From Thermoplasmata archaeon (GTDB lineage Archaea; Thermoplasmatota; Thermoplasmata; RBG-16-68-12; SOIM01), in contig JAGLME010000018.1 of NCBI GenBank assembly GCA_023140195.1, positions 62,001 to 126,000 of the forward strand: DNA of 64,000 bases, read 5' to 3'. Below, piece after piece: positions 8,113 to 18,813 of this stretch. The first letter of the stretch is position 1. Each line of letters begins with the position of its first letter. The translations under genes and the position numbers were made by a program. Under the pieces are notes generated by a model. It was given only the letters and a program-made list of their open reading frames with translations. It had not been told where the DNA came from and made no database searches.

Positions 8113-11100
8113 CTATCCGGTCTCTTCATTCTCGTCCGAGCCAGATTCCTCTTCGTCAAGTTCTTCATCTGTTTCTTCTCTCTTTCGCCTGATCACGAAC
8201 AACCACAATAGCACAAGGAAAAATGCGATGGCAATAATCGCGAGTATAACATAGAACAGGGGGCCATATACCGCCGTCTGGCTGTCCTCTGACACCAGCG
8301 GATTTGGGTCCTCTCCGTCCAACAGCCCGTCCCCATCCGTGTCTGTGTCGGTTGGGTCGGTTTCCAGGCTGTACTCCTGTATGTTTGTCAGACCATCTCC
8401 GTCAGTATCATTGCTCGGGGTTTGCCCCAGGTCTCCGAAGTGGTCGATTTCCCAATCGTCGGGGAGCCCGTCGTTGTCCGTGTCCGTCGTCTGTGTGGAG
8501 ATTGTGAAGCTCCAGGTCACAGTGGCGTCGTTCGATGGTTCTGATATGTCAGCGACATATATCGAGACAGAGTGAACTCCATCCGAGAGTCCGGAGGCAA
8601 GAGTGAAAGAAATCCCTGAACTGGAGACGGTCGCGGATCCAGTGACGTCAATCGAATCCAGGGTCAAGACGACGCTTGTCGCGTTGACTCCAGTGGCGTC
8701 GTGGAACGTGGCGCTTATGATTGGAGTGGAGGTTGTGATGACTGTCTGATTGGCGGGTGTAAGATTCGCAACCACCGGTGGTGTTGTGTCTATGGTGAAG
8801 CACCACCAATCCTGTATCTCCCTGTTCCCCGCGGTATCGCTCACTCCCAGATATGCGCAGTAGTTTCCATCGGGCAGTATGATGTCAGGCACGAATCGAA
8901 TACCTGTCGGGGTTATGATTAGGGTCCCAACCACTGATCCGCCTGTATCCTGATTCTCGAAGTTGAAGGTGATGCTGAATGTGTCAATCCCGGATTCATC
9001 GTAGAAATCCGCAACAACGGCCGTATCGTTTGCTCCAGTGACCGTTCCATCAGTTGGAGTGACATTCGTTATAGTTGGAGGGAGCGTATCAACAGTGAAC
9101 CACCAGATTACCTTGGTCGTCTTCTGATCCCCGGAAACGTCCCCAACCTCCAAACTCAAGGTGTGTTGCCCATCCGAGAGAGATGATCCAGGTGTGTAAC
9201 TCATGCTGCTCGAGGTCACGGTGGCCAGGGAGGTCACATCAATGGAATCCAATTTCAGTTCAACGCTCGCGGTGTCGATTCCTGAATCGTCGCTGTAGCT
9301 TGCGCTTATGGTGGGTGTGTTGTCGTTAGTCAGTGATTCGTTCACAGGTTGCAGGTTCGTAACGTTGGGTGCCATGGAGTTCACTTCGAACCACCAGCTG
9401 GCCTCTGCTTCGTTATGGATGGGAGAATCGTCCTCCAGAGCAATGTACACGTTGTGGATGCCTTCTGTCAACGGAGATGGTGGAACATACGTAACACCAA
9501 AAGGCGTCACCGTCGATGAAGAAGTCACGTCGATTGAGTCTACCTCCAGATACACACTTGCAGTGTCAATACCTGACAGATCGTCGTAGCTTGCTCCAAT
9601 CGTCGGCAGGGGATTCTCGATTACTGACTGGTCAGGAGGCTGAAGATTGGTGATGTTCGGGGGCGTCGTGTCAACAACCACCGTTTGCACGATGAACCAC
9701 CAGCTTCTCTTGGCTGTGTTAGCCGGAGTTGAGTTGTCGTTCAGCTGCAACGAGACGTTGTGCATGCCTTCCGCCAACGGGGCAGGTGGTGTGTAGAACA
9801 CATTGGAAGGCGTGACTGTCGATGATGCCGTAACATTGTTGGAATCCACTATCAACGTTACACTGGTCATGTCAACTCCAGAAGCGTCACTGTAAATGGC
9901 GCCTATTGCGGGAGTCGGATCTGCTGTCGTAGTTTGATTTGCGGGTTTTTCATCTGAAATCGTTGGAGGCTGAGTGTCCACTCTGAACCACCATGACGAA
10001 TTTGCCTTGTTCTGGCTGGGCGAACTATCCTTCACTTCCAGATAGACATCATGAACTCCGTCTGCCAGAGGGAGCGTTGGAGTGTAAGCGATGCCTGTGG
10101 CGCTGACGGTTGCCAAGGCTGTTACATCTGCAGAATCCACTTCCAACACAACGCTGCTTGTATCAATCCCGGATATGTCACTGTAGTTGGCCGTGATGAC
10201 AGGTTGAGAGTCGCTGATTATCGATTCGTTCATGGGCTGCTGATTTGAGATGATGGGAGGAGTAATCTCAGCGATTGTGAAGGCAAAGCTGCTCTTGTCG
10301 AAGTTCGTGAGGGGAGTTGAGTCTGTGACATTCACTCTGACGAAGCAGTCGATGGAAGGAGTATTGGGAATGTCCCAGACATAGTCACCATCATCCAATT
10401 CACCATCACTGATGATTGTGTACTGTCCAAACAGTCCTTCTGTCGAGTACTCTATCCGTATCGTGAGAGGAGGGGTTCCACCTGAAGTTGTCCAGTTAAT
10501 CTGATGCTGTGAGCCTACGATCCACTGTTCTCCACCATTTGGAGCATCGACTTCGACTCCCAATGGCGGCATCGTCGCATCGTTCTTCCAGACCTGAACT
10601 CCGAATCCTTCTCCAGCAGCTCCTATGTCCATGTGATCATCATTGTTGAAGTCGCCTGCAGCCACACCTATGATCTTACCTATTGGAAGAGTACCGGGAT
10701 ACTTGGTCCAGGAGATTCCTCCGTTGCCCTCCCAGATCTCCACCGCCGTTGTTCCTGAATAGCCAGCGACCAGCATGTCAGGGTACTTATCACCGACAAG
10801 ATCGGCCAGGACGACACCATAATACAGCCCGCTGATGGGCAACCCTGTCGATGCCAGGGTCCAGTTGCTCGTACCATCACCCAGCCACACCCTCAGACCA
10901 TGTCCGCTCATGTCCATGGAAGCTGCAATGTCCAGATGACCGTCGAGGTTGATGTCCCCAAGGGTCACGCCGCTCCACATGTCAGTGAAGGGCAACCCAT
11001 TTGACGCCTCAGTCCAAACCCCCGCGCCGTTCCCAAGCCAGACGTGCATACCTGAACCGGCGGCGACAAGGTCCGTGAGGTTGTCGTGGTTGACATCATC

Positions 11101-11748
11101 CATCCAGACGCTGTAATACGCTCCCGTCAAGGGAAGGTTCGTGGAAGCGTCGGACCACATTCCTGTTCCGGTCCCAACATACACCCTTAGACCGAAGTTC
11201 TCGTTCCCGACCGCGAGGTCGAGGTTGTCGTCGTTGTTAATGTCAGCAAGATGGATGCCAGTGTACCATCCCCCTGCGGGAAGACCAATGGAGGCATCAG
11301 ACCAAGAACCTGCTCCATCACCCGTCCAGACAGCGACGCTCCCTATTCCAAAATCATAGTTTGCTGCAGCGATGTCCAGGTTCCCATCGTTGTTGATGTC
11401 ACCCATGCATATGCCGCCGTCATATGAGGTAGTTGGGAGGTCATTTGGGGGTGTGCCTGATGCATCTACCCAATTGCCTGCACCATCACCAGTCCATACC
11501 CTTACACCAGAATACCCGGCGGTCGCAACATCAAGGAAAGTGTCATTGTCTATGTCCCCGAACCATATCGCGTGCTGGCTGGTTCCCACAGGCAGCCCTC
11601 CAGAGGCATTGACGAACCCATTGCCTATTGGATGGTTGTTATCCGCCGCTTGGACCATGGTCAACGGGAGGCCTTGAAGGGCCAGCAGTATCATCACAGC
11701 GACAATCGATAGAGAAACCAACGTAGTTGAGAGCGATCCGCGCTTCAA
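8113..11748 (-). CDS. Large secreted surface protein: FG-GAP propeller, Ig-like repeats, Ca-binding repeats, C-terminal anchor
   Basis: This protein of about 1211 residues opens with a signal peptide ([18 protein letters not shown]). About 400 residues of FG-GAP/VCBS repeats follow, with many copies of [15 protein letters not shown]-type Ca-binding loops forming a seven-bladed propeller. Then come six or so Ig-like repeats of about 100 residues with the theme PTI[25 protein letters not shown]. Thrombospondin type-3 acidic repeats ([16 protein letters not shown]) follow, then one transmembrane helix and an acidic cytoplasmic tail. The TTG at 11748 is chosen as start: it follows AGGGTG by five bases, lies after the upstream stop at 11762 and gives a clean signal peptide. 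It is probably a cell-surface adhesion or S-layer-associated protein, co-transcribed with the next one. Confidence 0.85.
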   Translation of the reverse strand: MKRGSLSTTLVSLSIVAVMILLALQGLPLTMVQAADNNHPIGNGFVNASGGLPVGTSQHAIWFGDIDNDTFLDVATAGYSGVRVWTGDGAGNWVDASGTPPNDLPTTSYDGGICMGDINNDGNLDIAAANYDFGIGSVAVWTGDGAGSWSDASIGLPAGGWYTGIHLADINNDDNLDLAVGNENFGLRVYVGTGTGMWSDASTNLPLTGAYYSVWMDDVNHDNLTDLVAAGSGMHVWLGNGAGVWTEASNGLPFTDMWSGVTLGDINLDGHLDIAASMDMSGHGLRVWLGDGTSNWTLASTGLPISGLYYGVVLADLVGDKYPDMLVAGYSGTTAVEIWEGNGGISWTKYPGTLPIGKIIGVAAGDFNNDDHMDIGAAGEGFGVQVWKNDATMPPLGVEVDAPNGGEQWIVGSQHQINWTTSGGTPPLTIRIEYSTEGLFGQYTIISDGELDDGDYVWDIPNTPSIDCFVRVNVTDSTPLTNFDKSSFAFTIAEITPPIISNQQPMNESIISDSQPVITANYSDISGIDTSSVVLEVDSADVTALATVSATGIAYTPTLPLADGVHDVYLEVKDSSPSQNKANSSWWFRVDTQPPTISDEKPANQTTTADPTPAIGAIYSDASGVDMTSVTLIVDSNNVTASSTVTPSNVFYTPPAPLAEGMHNVSLQLNDNSTPANTAKRSWWFIVQTVVVDTTPPNITNLQPPDQSVIENPLPTIGASYDDLSGIDTASVYLEVDSIDVTSSSTVTPFGVTYVPPSPLTEGIHNVYIALEDDSPIHNEAEASWWFEVNSMAPNVTNLQPVNESLTNDNTPTISASYSDDSGIDTASVELKLDSIDVTSLATVTSSSMSYTPGSSLSDGQHTLSLEVGDVSGDQKTTKVIWWFTVDTLPPTITNVTPTDGTVTGANDTAVVADFYDESGIDTFSITFNFENQDTGGSVVGTLIITPTGIRFVPDIILPDGNYCAYLGVSDTAGNREIQDWWCFTIDTTPPVVANLTPANQTVITTSTPIISATFHDATGVNATSVVLTLDSIDVTGSATVSSSGISFTLASGLSDGVHSVSIYVADISEPSNDATVTWSFTISTQTTDTDNDGLPDDWEIDHFGDLGQTPSNDTDGDGLTNIQEYSLETDPTDTDTDGDGLLDGEDPNPLVSEDSQTAVYGPLFYVILAIIAIAFFLVLLWLFVIRRKREETDEELDEEESGSDENEETG

Positions 11749-11761
11749 ATGAACACCCTGT

Positions 11762-14700
11762 CTATCTTCTCGATGCGACCGCAACAAGGCTGTCGCATTC
11801 GGGACATATTCGGTCATGTGGACCAAGCAGGTGTCCGCAGTTCTCGCATTCTCTTTCTTCTTCCTCGTCTTCTGGCTTCTTCTTTTTCTTCTTGAATAGT
11901 GCAAACACTAGCAGCATAGAAACCACAACCACAGCCAGGACCAGAAGGATCCACCAGAATGAATCGGCTCCGGCCTGTGCTTCCACCTCGACCGTCACGG
12001 TGTCGGTGCTTTCATGTCCGGCGCTGTCCTTGATCGTAAGCGTCACTAGGTAGGTTCCTTCTTTTTCGAATTCGAAACTTGGACTTGCCCCATCAAGGGT
12101 GATGGCCGATCCCTCGTAAACGAACGTCCACGTATAGACGCTGATTCCACTACCGCCGGCCCCATCATTGGAGCCGCTCCCGTCCAAGGTCACCGTACGA
12201 CCTTCGCCTGCATCTATGTCATCTCCGGCATCGGCCACAGGCGATGTGATATCAAGGACAATGGCGATGCTCCTGACCGCTTCTTTGTTTTCAACGTTGT
12301 CCACGGCCTTGAAATGGAGCGTGTGAGCACCTTCAGTCATCGTTCCCACAATGATGGGATTTGTGTATGTGTCTGGACAGTTCGGGTCATCGATTCCGTA
12401 CATAATCTCCCCGATTCCAGATCCATCCCCGTCGTCCGCGGTGATTGCAATACTGGATAGGGTGTTGTTGAGGTAGTTTGTTCCTATCTCGTCAAAGCCC
12501 GGGACGGAGCTAGTCGGGGCTGTCGTGTCCAGGTACACTTGCATGGTCTTGTCAGATTCTACGTTTCCGAGATTGTCGGTGCTTCGGAACACAACCTCCC
12601 TCAGGCCATCAGTGCCGGACAATGAGAATGGGGTTCCTGTTGTGTACTCTGTCCATTGAATCTCAGGCATTACCCTGTACCACGTGGAAGCCGTTCCGCT
12701 GCCACCACCGTCATCTGGGATGAAGCTGATCTCGGTTCCCACATTCACATACATGATGCCAGAATCCGAGTGCTTGGGGTCGCCGAACACTGTGCTCGTG
12801 TCAGGGGGCGTCTCATCCAAGTAGATGTTGACCGAAGTGACGGTCTCCTCATTTTCTACGTAATCCTCAGCCTTGACGTAGATGGTGTGGGCGCCTTCGG
12901 CTACTGCACCGACGGCAAATGGAACGGTGTATGTGTTAGGACAACTCGGGTCGTCGATCCCGTACATCGTCTCTGAGACTCCGGAGCCAGAGCCGTCATC
13001 TGAGGAGAGCGTGATTTGAGTCAATGAAGTGACGTATGTCATGCCTGCATCGGTGTGACTTGGCGATTCTATCGCGATGTCGGTGATGGGAGCCGTGTTG
13101 TCCAGGTATAGCTCCTCCATCTGCTCTGTTTCCTCGTTGCCCAGTTCGTCCATGCTCTTGAACTTGACATAGATGAGGCCATCCGCCTTTGAGACGGATA
13201 TGTTGAAGTCAGATGTGTATTGGGAATATCCAGGTTCAATTTCCCCAAATGCATAGTACAGGAATGACACCGTCTCAACGCCTGTTCCAGTTCCATCGTC
13301 CCAAGTGAGATTCAGAGGTGTCTTTGAGGTAACGAACGTCTTCCCACCGACATCTGTGTATTGCGGACTCAGAACATTGAGTGTCGTGACAGGAGGCGTG
13401 GTGTCAACCGTGAACTGCCAAAACGCCTCGGATGGATTGCCATTGACGTCTGAAACCATGAGATGAACATCATGAACACCGTCGGTCAGCGGGAATGAGG
13501 GCAAATATGTGACATCCGTTCCCGTCACGGAGGACATCATAGTGACGCCGAAAGTATCCACTTCCAGAACCACGCTGCTGGTGTCTATTCCAGACGGATC
13601 ACTGTAACTGGCACTTATCGTGGGTTGATTGTTTCCGGTCTGTGAACTGTCCACTGGCTGAAGGTTCGTGATTATCGGTGGGACCGTGTCAACCGTGAAC
13701 GACCAAGCCTTCTTGGCAAGGTTCTGAGGATTGGAATTGTCGCCGACCTGAACGTATACATCGTGCGCTCCTTCTGCCAATTGAGTCAATGGCACATATG
13801 AGACACTGCCTGGAATGATTGTGGCGCCCGCCGTCACGTCAACCGAATCCACTATCAATTGAACGCTGGTGAGGTCTGACCCCGAAGTCGCATCACTGAA
13901 GCTGGCGCTGATCGTCGGCGTCGTACTCCCAGTGGAGGATTGATTGGCGGGCTGTTCGTTGGTTATCTGCGGTGGCATCGTATCCACCGTGAACCACCAT
14001 GTCTTCACGCCTGTGTTCTGGTTCGAAGAAGTGTCAGTTGCCTCCAGGTATACGTTATGGACTCCCTCTGAGAGAGGAGCAGATGGTGTGTATGCTGTTC
14101 CTGCATCGGTCACCGTCGCAAAGGATGTCACGTCAGCGGTGTCAACCTCCAAGACAACGCTAGGAACGCTCACTCCGGATGCGTCGGTGTAGTTCGCTGC
14201 GATCAAGGGCTGGTTGTTTGCGATTGTTGTCTGATTGGTCGGTTGCAGGTTGGTGATATCTGGTGGATCATTGTCGACTGTAACACCGCCTATTACGACG
14301 TAGTCAACCCAATAGGACTTGAAACCAATTATGTGGTTGAAGGTTCCCAGCGCAACATAGATCTGACCCGAAGGTAGCGTTGTGAAGCTGTTCGCATACG
14401 TGTACTCATACCACCCGTCTGCGACTTGGTCAGTTGATCCAACCAGAGTGAAGTCCGTATAATCGGCGGGGTTGTTGTTCCCGATGTAGGCCAAAACCTC
14501 TAATGGTGTTCCAGTGCCCTCGCTGTACAACTGGAACGAGAGGTCCACGCTCAGGGTGGTGCTTGGTGGCACTGGCACGACTCGCTCAATCCATCCCGTG
14601 ATCGGTGGTGACGGGAGGCCGTGGCTGCCAATACCGACTGAGATAGTGCCGTCATAAGCGTAGAGGCTTGAGAGATCTATGTTGAAAAAGGCCGGATCAG

Positions 14701-14860
14701 AATTCATATCAGGATACCAGTCGCCCCATCCGCCCTCGAAGCTCTCTGTGAGCTGAGCTGAAACTGTTGGTACAAACTGAGTAAGAACCGCCAATGCTAG
14801 CATCCCACTGAGCACTGTCGATAATCCCTTGCCCACATGTCTGTTCTCTTTTCTCTTCAT
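11762..14860 (-). CDS. Secreted Ig/PKD-repeat surface protein with TM anchor and cytoplasmic zinc ribbon
   Basis: This 1032-residue protein has a signal peptide (residues 1 to about 35, ending TVSAQ) and a jelly-roll-like N-terminal domain. Repeated Ig-like modules follow, resembling those of the neighbouring surface protein, then modules of the [17 protein letters not shown] type and a PKD-like domain near 895-980. One transmembrane helix ([20 protein letters not shown]) is followed by a Lys/Glu-rich stretch and a four-Cys zinc ribbon ([18 protein letters not shown]). A surface protein with an intracellular zinc ribbon is unusual and could link the envelope to a cytosolic partner. The start has GGAGAGGAAGGGG upstream and a TATA-like element near 14921-14931. 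Confidence 0.85.
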   Translation of the reverse strand: MKRKENRHVGKGLSTVLSGMLALAVLTQFVPTVSAQLTESFEGGWGDWYPDMNSDPAFFNIDLSSLYAYDGTISVGIGSHGLPSPPITGWIERVVPVPPSTTLSVDLSFQLYSEGTGTPLEVLAYIGNNNPADYTDFTLVGSTDQVADGWYEYTYANSFTTLPSGQIYVALGTFNHIIGFKSYWVDYVVIGGVTVDNDPPDITNLQPTNQTTIANNQPLIAANYTDASGVSVPSVVLEVDTADVTSFATVTDAGTAYTPSAPLSEGVHNVYLEATDTSSNQNTGVKTWWFTVDTMPPQITNEQPANQSSTGSTTPTISASFSDATSGSDLTSVQLIVDSVDVTAGATIIPGSVSYVPLTQLAEGAHDVYVQVGDNSNPQNLAKKAWSFTVDTVPPIITNLQPVDSSQTGNNQPTISASYSDPSGIDTSSVVLEVDTFGVTMMSSVTGTDVTYLPSFPLTDGVHDVHLMVSDVNGNPSEAFWQFTVDTTPPVTTLNVLSPQYTDVGGKTFVTSKTPLNLTWDDGTGTGVETVSFLYYAFGEIEPGYSQYTSDFNISVSKADGLIYVKFKSMDELGNEETEQMEELYLDNTAPITDIAIESPSHTDAGMTYVTSLTQITLSSDDGSGSGVSETMYGIDDPSCPNTYTVPFAVGAVAEGAHTIYVKAEDYVENEETVTSVNIYLDETPPDTSTVFGDPKHSDSGIMYVNVGTEISFIPDDGGGSGTASTWYRVMPEIQWTEYTTGTPFSLSGTDGLREVVFRSTDNLGNVESDKTMQVYLDTTAPTSSVPGFDEIGTNYLNNTLSSIAITADDGDGSGIGEIMYGIDDPNCPDTYTNPIIVGTMTEGAHTLHFKAVDNVENKEAVRSIAIVLDITSPVADAGDDIDAGEGRTVTLDGSGSNDGAGGSGISVYTWTFVYEGSAITLDGASPSFEFEKEGTYLVTLTIKDSAGHESTDTVTVEVEAQAGADSFWWILLVLAVVVVSMLLVFALFKKKKKKPEDEEEERECENCGHLLGPHDRICPECDSLVAVASRR

Positions 14861-15019
14861 GGTTCCCCTTCCTCTCCGGTGGGTGAAAACTGCGTGATGG
14901 ACGCATGAATTGGATTAGTTGATACGTATAAGAAACTTTCTTGAATTTGGGCTCTCAAAGGAGATAAGGGACAAGAATAAATACACAGCAAGTATCGGAA
15001 ACTGGGAGGAGGTCGGGAT

Positions 15020-16192
15020 TTGTCAAAGTTGGTTTGTGCGAACTGTATGAAGGTCTTCGATGAGTCGAAGGATGGGAGTTGCCCAAAATGTGGGCTTGGA
15101 GAGCACCAAGTCTATGAGTTCAGCAATAGCGATGACTATCTGAGGGAGAGGATTCCAATCATAATCGAAGAAAGGAAGAGGTCTGGACTGGATGGACTTG
15201 TTGGGGATTTGGAGGGTATCATTGTCAATGTGGAACCCGGAAGTCTGGAGTCTGCCTCGAATGAGTTTCTCAGATACACTGGACACTCCTGTATCGACGC
15301 GTTTGAGGATAGAGGCCACAGATCGTGCGTCCTCAGAAAGGATGGGTCTGCGGACATAATTGTCAGGTCAAGGAAAGGCGGAGGTAACCCATTCCTTCCT
15401 CACAACAGACATCCAGAATCTGAACATTTGCCCAACACGCGACTGGAGACATTCGTATTCGAGACGAAGGACATCGAGAAGTACTTCTCCATCCAGAAGT
15501 CCAAAGGAGTGGAGTTCCTCAGAGACGATGTCCTCCACAAGGACAATTACTCCTTCGTGCAGACCGTGCCCTCGAGGTTGACAGCGAATTCGATCGGGCT
15601 GATTGAGTGGAAGGGAGAGAAAGGCAATTACTCCTCGTCCGATGGTCAAGCTATTGACCTGGATGTTCAGAAGCCAGATAGAGACTACCTCAAGAACATT
15701 GGAACGTTGGATCACACTGCCACCAGGATAAAGGCTAAGGACAGGGATGCGGCCGTCCTTGAGTTCATGCGGTTGACAAACTACGATTTCAACTTCGCCA
15801 TCTACGTGAAACTCTTCAATTCAATAACGAGTGTTGTTCGATTGTCCGGAGCAGAATATGCAGCGGTCTTCACATCCGGAATTTCACCCCTTCAGACTCT
15901 GGAGACATCGGGCCCAACGGAGAAATTTACCTACAACTACGGACCCAGGGTGCATCACATGGCCTTCATCACCGAGAATATCGATGATACTGTGACCTCC
16001 TTGAAGGAGGACGGAATGGGATTTCTGATCGAGCTGCTAGGCTCTCCAGAGGAGGGTCTCAAGCAGACATTCTCAGAACCATCCGAGAAGACGTTGCTGG
16101 TCAACGAGTACATCCATCGCTTTGGCGATTTCGACGGTTTCTTCACCAAGTCCAATGTGACCAACCTCACTGGTGCAACAGATCTTCAGTAG
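15020..16192 (+). CDS. HPPD-like dioxygenase-fold protein with N-terminal zinc ribbon
   Basis: This 390-residue protein starts with a four-Cys zinc ribbon (Cys6, Cys9, Cys21, Cys24). A two-module vicinal-oxygen-chelate fold follows, resembling 4-hydroxyphenylpyruvate dioxygenase. The iron-binding triad of that family appears to be kept: His232 in LDHTATRI, His313 in RVHHMAFIT and Glu363 in LVNEYIHR, and the ending RFGDFDGFFTKSN resembles the HPPD end. HPPD uses O2 and a 2-oxo acid; whether this archaeon does so is unknown. A zinc ribbon is not usual in the family. The TTG at 15020 is taken as start because GGGAGGAGG lies nine bases upstream. The gene precedes the Nit1C-like genes on the same strand but has its own spacing and may be unrelated. 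Confidence 0.65.
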   Translation: MSKLVCANCMKVFDESKDGSCPKCGLGEHQVYEFSNSDDYLRERIPIIIEERKRSGLDGLVGDLEGIIVNVEPGSLESASNEFLRYTGHSCIDAFEDRGHRSCVLRKDGSADIIVRSRKGGGNPFLPHNRHPESEHLPNTRLETFVFETKDIEKYFSIQKSKGVEFLRDDVLHKDNYSFVQTVPSRLTANSIGLIEWKGEKGNYSSSDGQAIDLDVQKPDRDYLKNIGTLDHTATRIKAKDRDAAVLEFMRLTNYDFNFAIYVKLFNSITSVVRLSGAEYAAVFTSGISPLQTLETSGPTEKFTYNYGPRVHHMAFITENIDDTVTSLKEDGMGFLIELLGSPEEGLKQTFSEPSEKTLLVNEYIHRFGDFDGFFTKSNVTNLTGATDLQ

Positions 16193-16224
16193 ATGGATAA
16201 TGTAGAATGAACCACCATAAACGG

Positions 16225-16238
16225 AAACCTATTTATCG
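16225..16238 (+). promoter_or_regulatory. TATA-like element of the Nit1C-like gene run
   Basis: AAACCTATTTATCG lies about 40 bases before ATG 16276 in the 83-base gap after the HPPD-like gene. It is the likely promoter for the radical SAM, AIR-synthase-like and GNAT genes. Confidence 0.4.
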
Positions 16239-16275
16239 TCTGCCATACTTCAGAGGATGACCATTCGGATGATCG

Positions 16276-17376
16276 ATGGCAATAAGGGAGGAGGACATTG
16301 GCCAGATGAACGCTGCGTTGAAAAACCGCTTGCTTTGCCTCGGAATTCGAGCTCCGGAGGATGTCAAGACGGGTAGGAAAGCCGGAGCGGGACCTGCCGG
16401 CGGCAAGTATCTGGAAGTGGGAGAATCGATAGTCAATGCACCTATCTATGGCTTTTCAGAGAACTCCCCGATATCTCTCGATTTCTTTGACGGCAACTAT
16501 TGCCTTAGCGAAAACGAAGACAAGTGTGCTGCGGAACTGATTCAAGAACCCTCCTTCTACTCCGAGAAGACCTCCGACGGGATACTCATGAAGAGGATTG
16601 CCCTTCAGCACGGAAAACACTGTCTGGCTACCACGGTCTGCCAGAAGTGCCTATATTGGAGAAAGGGCAACGAGTGCCACTTCTGTGGGATCGAGCTCTC
16701 TTTGAAGTATGACACCACGATTCCTTTGAAGACCCCCGATCAATTGACTGAAGTGGCCTTGCGGGCCTGGGAGGAGAGGCTCACTCATTGCACTCTTACG
16801 ACAGGTACATCAAGCCTCGATGACAGAGGGGCTCGTGTTCTTGCTGAGTCCTCGCGGGCACTGAAGGACAATACCAGAATGGAGATTCACGTTCAACTAG
16901 AGCCCGTTGACCGGGAGAGAATCGAGTTTCTCAAGCAAAGCGGGGCCGACACAATCGGGATTCATGTAGAATCACTGGACCAGAGTGTTTTCGAAGAGAA
17001 ATGTCCGGGAAAGGCCCACCAGTGGACGAGGTATTGGGATGCGTGGAAGGACGCTGTCGAGGTCTTCGGGGACAACCAGGTCAGTTCATACGTCATCATC
17101 GGAATGGGCGAGGACGAGGAGACCACAAAGGAGGGCATAGAGAAGATGTGCGAACAGGGTGTAATCCCTTTCTTGGTTCCTTTGCGTCCAATCAATGGCA
17201 CGAAGATGGAGAACGCCGCTCCCCCTGCTCCCGAAGTCATGCTCGACTACTACTCTCATGCGATCGGCTGCATGAAGGTCTATGGCATCGACCCTCAGAA
17301 GAACAAGGCGGGATGTGTGAGATGCGGTGCGTGCTCAGCACTGGGGGATTTCTACGAGGAATCGCATGCTCTCTGA
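16276..17376 (+). CDS. Radical SAM protein of the Nit1C (MSMEG_0568) type
   Basis: This 366-residue protein resembles the radical SAM enzyme of bacterial Nit1C clusters (MSMEG_0568 family). Cysteines at 116, 122, 125, 134 and 137 (CQKC, then CHFCGIEL) form the likely cluster-binding region. The plain C-x3-C-x2-C motif is not evident, which I recall being true of this family too. The barrel has a TGTSSLDDRGAR segment and an IGMGEDEETTKEGIEKMCEQ helix, and the C-terminus has CVRCGAC. Its substrate is unknown; bacterial clusters of this type support cyanide or nitrile nitrogen use. It overlaps the next gene by 11 bases, so the two are translationally coupled. Confidence 0.75.
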   Translation: MAIREEDIGQMNAALKNRLLCLGIRAPEDVKTGRKAGAGPAGGKYLEVGESIVNAPIYGFSENSPISLDFFDGNYCLSENEDKCAAELIQEPSFYSEKTSDGILMKRIALQHGKHCLATTVCQKCLYWRKGNECHFCGIELSLKYDTTIPLKTPDQLTEVALRAWEERLTHCTLTTGTSSLDDRGARVLAESSRALKDNTRMEIHVQLEPVDRERIEFLKQSGADTIGIHVESLDQSVFEEKCPGKAHQWTRYWDAWKDAVEVFGDNQVSSYVIIGMGEDEETTKEGIEKMCEQGVIPFLVPLRPINGTKMENAAPPAPEVMLDYYSHAIGCMKVYGIDPQKNKAGCVRCGACSALGDFYEESHAL

Positions 17377-18322
17377 ACTTGTCAAGAAGGTGAGGGACTA
17401 CCCAGGACTGAGCAGGAAGCAAGCGATTTCCAGGTTCGTTGATATTCTCAAGCCGGTGGAGGATTTCGGTCACACAGTGTTGGGTTTTGGAGACGACGCA
17501 GCGGCCATCAAACTTGGTGACGAGTACATTCTCTTCGCATCTGATGGAATCTGGACTCAACTCCACTCGGATCCGCAATGGGCAGGATATTGTTCCGTTC
17601 TGGTCAATATCAACGACATATATGCTATGGGCGGGAGGCCTCTTGCTTTGACAAACAACGTCTCCTTCACATCCGATGAGGAAGGGGATTCTATCGCAAG
17701 GGGAATAAGGATCGCCTGCGAGAAGTTCAAGGTGGCGATGGTGGCCGGGCACACTCACCCGGACGCGGACAATCTATCGATTTCAGTATCGATCATCGGC
17801 AGGGCGGGGAATCTGATAACTAGCTCCGGCTGCAATGAGGGAGATGACCTCCTCATCGCTATTGACTTGGACGGGAAGAGGAGGGGCGAATTCCTCAACT
17901 GGGATTCCACCTCCCATAAAACGTCCGAGGTCGCAATAGGGCAACTGGATTGTCTGGTGGAACTGGCAGAGAAGAGGATGGTCACCGCCGGAAGGGACAT
18001 TTCAAACCCAGGAGTCCTCGGAACCATTGGCATGCTTCTGGAGACGTCAGGGCTGGGAGCAGCGGTTGATCTGGATGCCATTCCCGCTCCTGAGAACATT
18101 CCGCTGGATAATTGGGTCCTCATGTATCCCGGATATGGGTTCACGATGACGTGCAAGCCAGAGAAGAGCAGAGAAGTGATCAGGATATTTCAGGAGAGGC
18201 AAATTGTCGCCGAGATCGCTGGGAGCATAACCGAGGACGAGAAGCTCAGAATTAGAAAGGGAGGGGAGGAAGAAGTGTTGTTCGATTTCGAGAAGGACTC
18301 CATCACTGGTCTCAGGGGGTGA
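17366..18322 (+). CDS. AIR-synthase-like ATP-dependent enzyme (Sll0787 type) of the Nit1C-like cluster
   Basis: This 318-residue protein has the PurM/ThiL/SelD/HypE fold. GFGDDAAAI with its Asp pair is the ATP/Mg-binding start of the family, followed by VNINDIYAMGGRPLALTNNV and MVAGHTHPDA. The C-terminal half has SNPGVLGTIGMLLETSG. The closest remembered match is the AIR-synthase-related protein of Nit1C clusters (Sll0787 family), which is not purine PurM. ATG 17366 is chosen because GAGGA lies five bases upstream; it overlaps the radical SAM gene by 11 bases. Its TGA stop is in the same frame as the following GNAT gene, with no other stop between them. Confidence 0.78.
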   Translation: MLSELVKKVRDYPGLSRKQAISRFVDILKPVEDFGHTVLGFGDDAAAIKLGDEYILFASDGIWTQLHSDPQWAGYCSVLVNINDIYAMGGRPLALTNNVSFTSDEEGDSIARGIRIACEKFKVAMVAGHTHPDADNLSISVSIIGRAGNLITSSGCNEGDDLLIAIDLDGKRRGEFLNWDSTSHKTSEVAIGQLDCLVELAEKRMVTAGRDISNPGVLGTIGMLLETSGLGAAVDLDAIPAPENIPLDNWVLMYPGYGFTMTCKPEKSREVIRIFQERQIVAEIAGSITEDEKLRIRKGGEEEVLFDFEKDSITGLRG

Positions 18323-18328
18323 CGAGTT

Positions 18329-18811
18329 ATTACTGAGGACCAGAAAGCGGTCATAGAGGAGTTTCACGAGGATGACGCTGAAGAACTTGAGCGGCTTTTC
18401 AAGACCGTTTGGCTAGAGGCAAGTGACTATCCAGACCACTGGAGAAGAAAGAGGATGCCATCATCAGAAGCGATAATCGACGAGATGAGGAGGGGGTACA
18501 GGTTCTTCGGTGGGAGGGATGAAGGATGGATCATTGGCGTCTATAAGGCATTGATAATCGAAGGAGATTGCTTCGGGGAACATCAGACGATTCTCCATTC
18601 TCACAGGGGAACAGGGATAGGCTCCATGATGTATGATCAATTCAAGGATCTGGCAAAGCGGGAAGGATGTAGGATTAACAGTGTCAACGCACTTCTAGGG
18701 CAGGAAGCGACGCTCAGGATGATAGAGAAACACGGGTTCCACAAAGCGGGTGACCCTTTCGAGCAGTCACCGGGTATGCTTGTCCAGAGATTCGAGAGAG
18801 AGGTCGACTAG
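18329..18811 (+). CDS. GNAT acetyltransferase of the Nit1C (Sll0786/MSMEG_0567) type, probable ATT start
   Basis: The 160-residue product has GNAT features: HSHRGTGIGSMMYDQF is the acetyl-CoA-binding Q/R-x2-G-x-G/A region, and LRMIEKHGFHKAGD is the usual C-terminal helix-strand. No ATG, GTG or TTG exists in frame before ATG 18455, which would remove the first strand and helix of the fold. Instead, ATT at 18329 lies six bases after a strong GGGGGTGA Shine-Dalgarno, and coding-like sequence (VIEEFHEDDAEELERLFK) follows at once. Initiation at ATT is therefore inferred; readthrough of the preceding in-frame TGA is a weaker alternative. GNAT and AIR-synthase-like proteins are adjacent or fused in bacterial Nit1C clusters. 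Confidence 0.7.
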   Translation: MTEDQKAVIEEFHEDDAEELERLFKTVWLEASDYPDHWRRKRMPSSEAIIDEMRRGYRFFGGRDEGWIIGVYKALIIEGDCFGEHQTILHSHRGTGIGSMMYDQFKDLAKREGCRINSVNALLGQEATLRMIEKHGFHKAGDPFEQSPGMLVQRFEREVD

Positions 18812-18813
18812 AG

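Noticed and set aside
8500-14300. Repeated near-identical DNA segments about 300 bases apart
   Set aside because: They are the coding repeats of Ig-like and FG-GAP protein modules, not mobile or CRISPR repeats.
18320-18322. TGA of the AIR-synthase-like gene as a recoded (selenocysteine or readthrough) codon
   Set aside because: The AIR-synthase fold is complete at this point, and a strong Shine-Dalgarno with an ATT start explains the downstream frame without recoding. No SECIS-like hairpin was evident.
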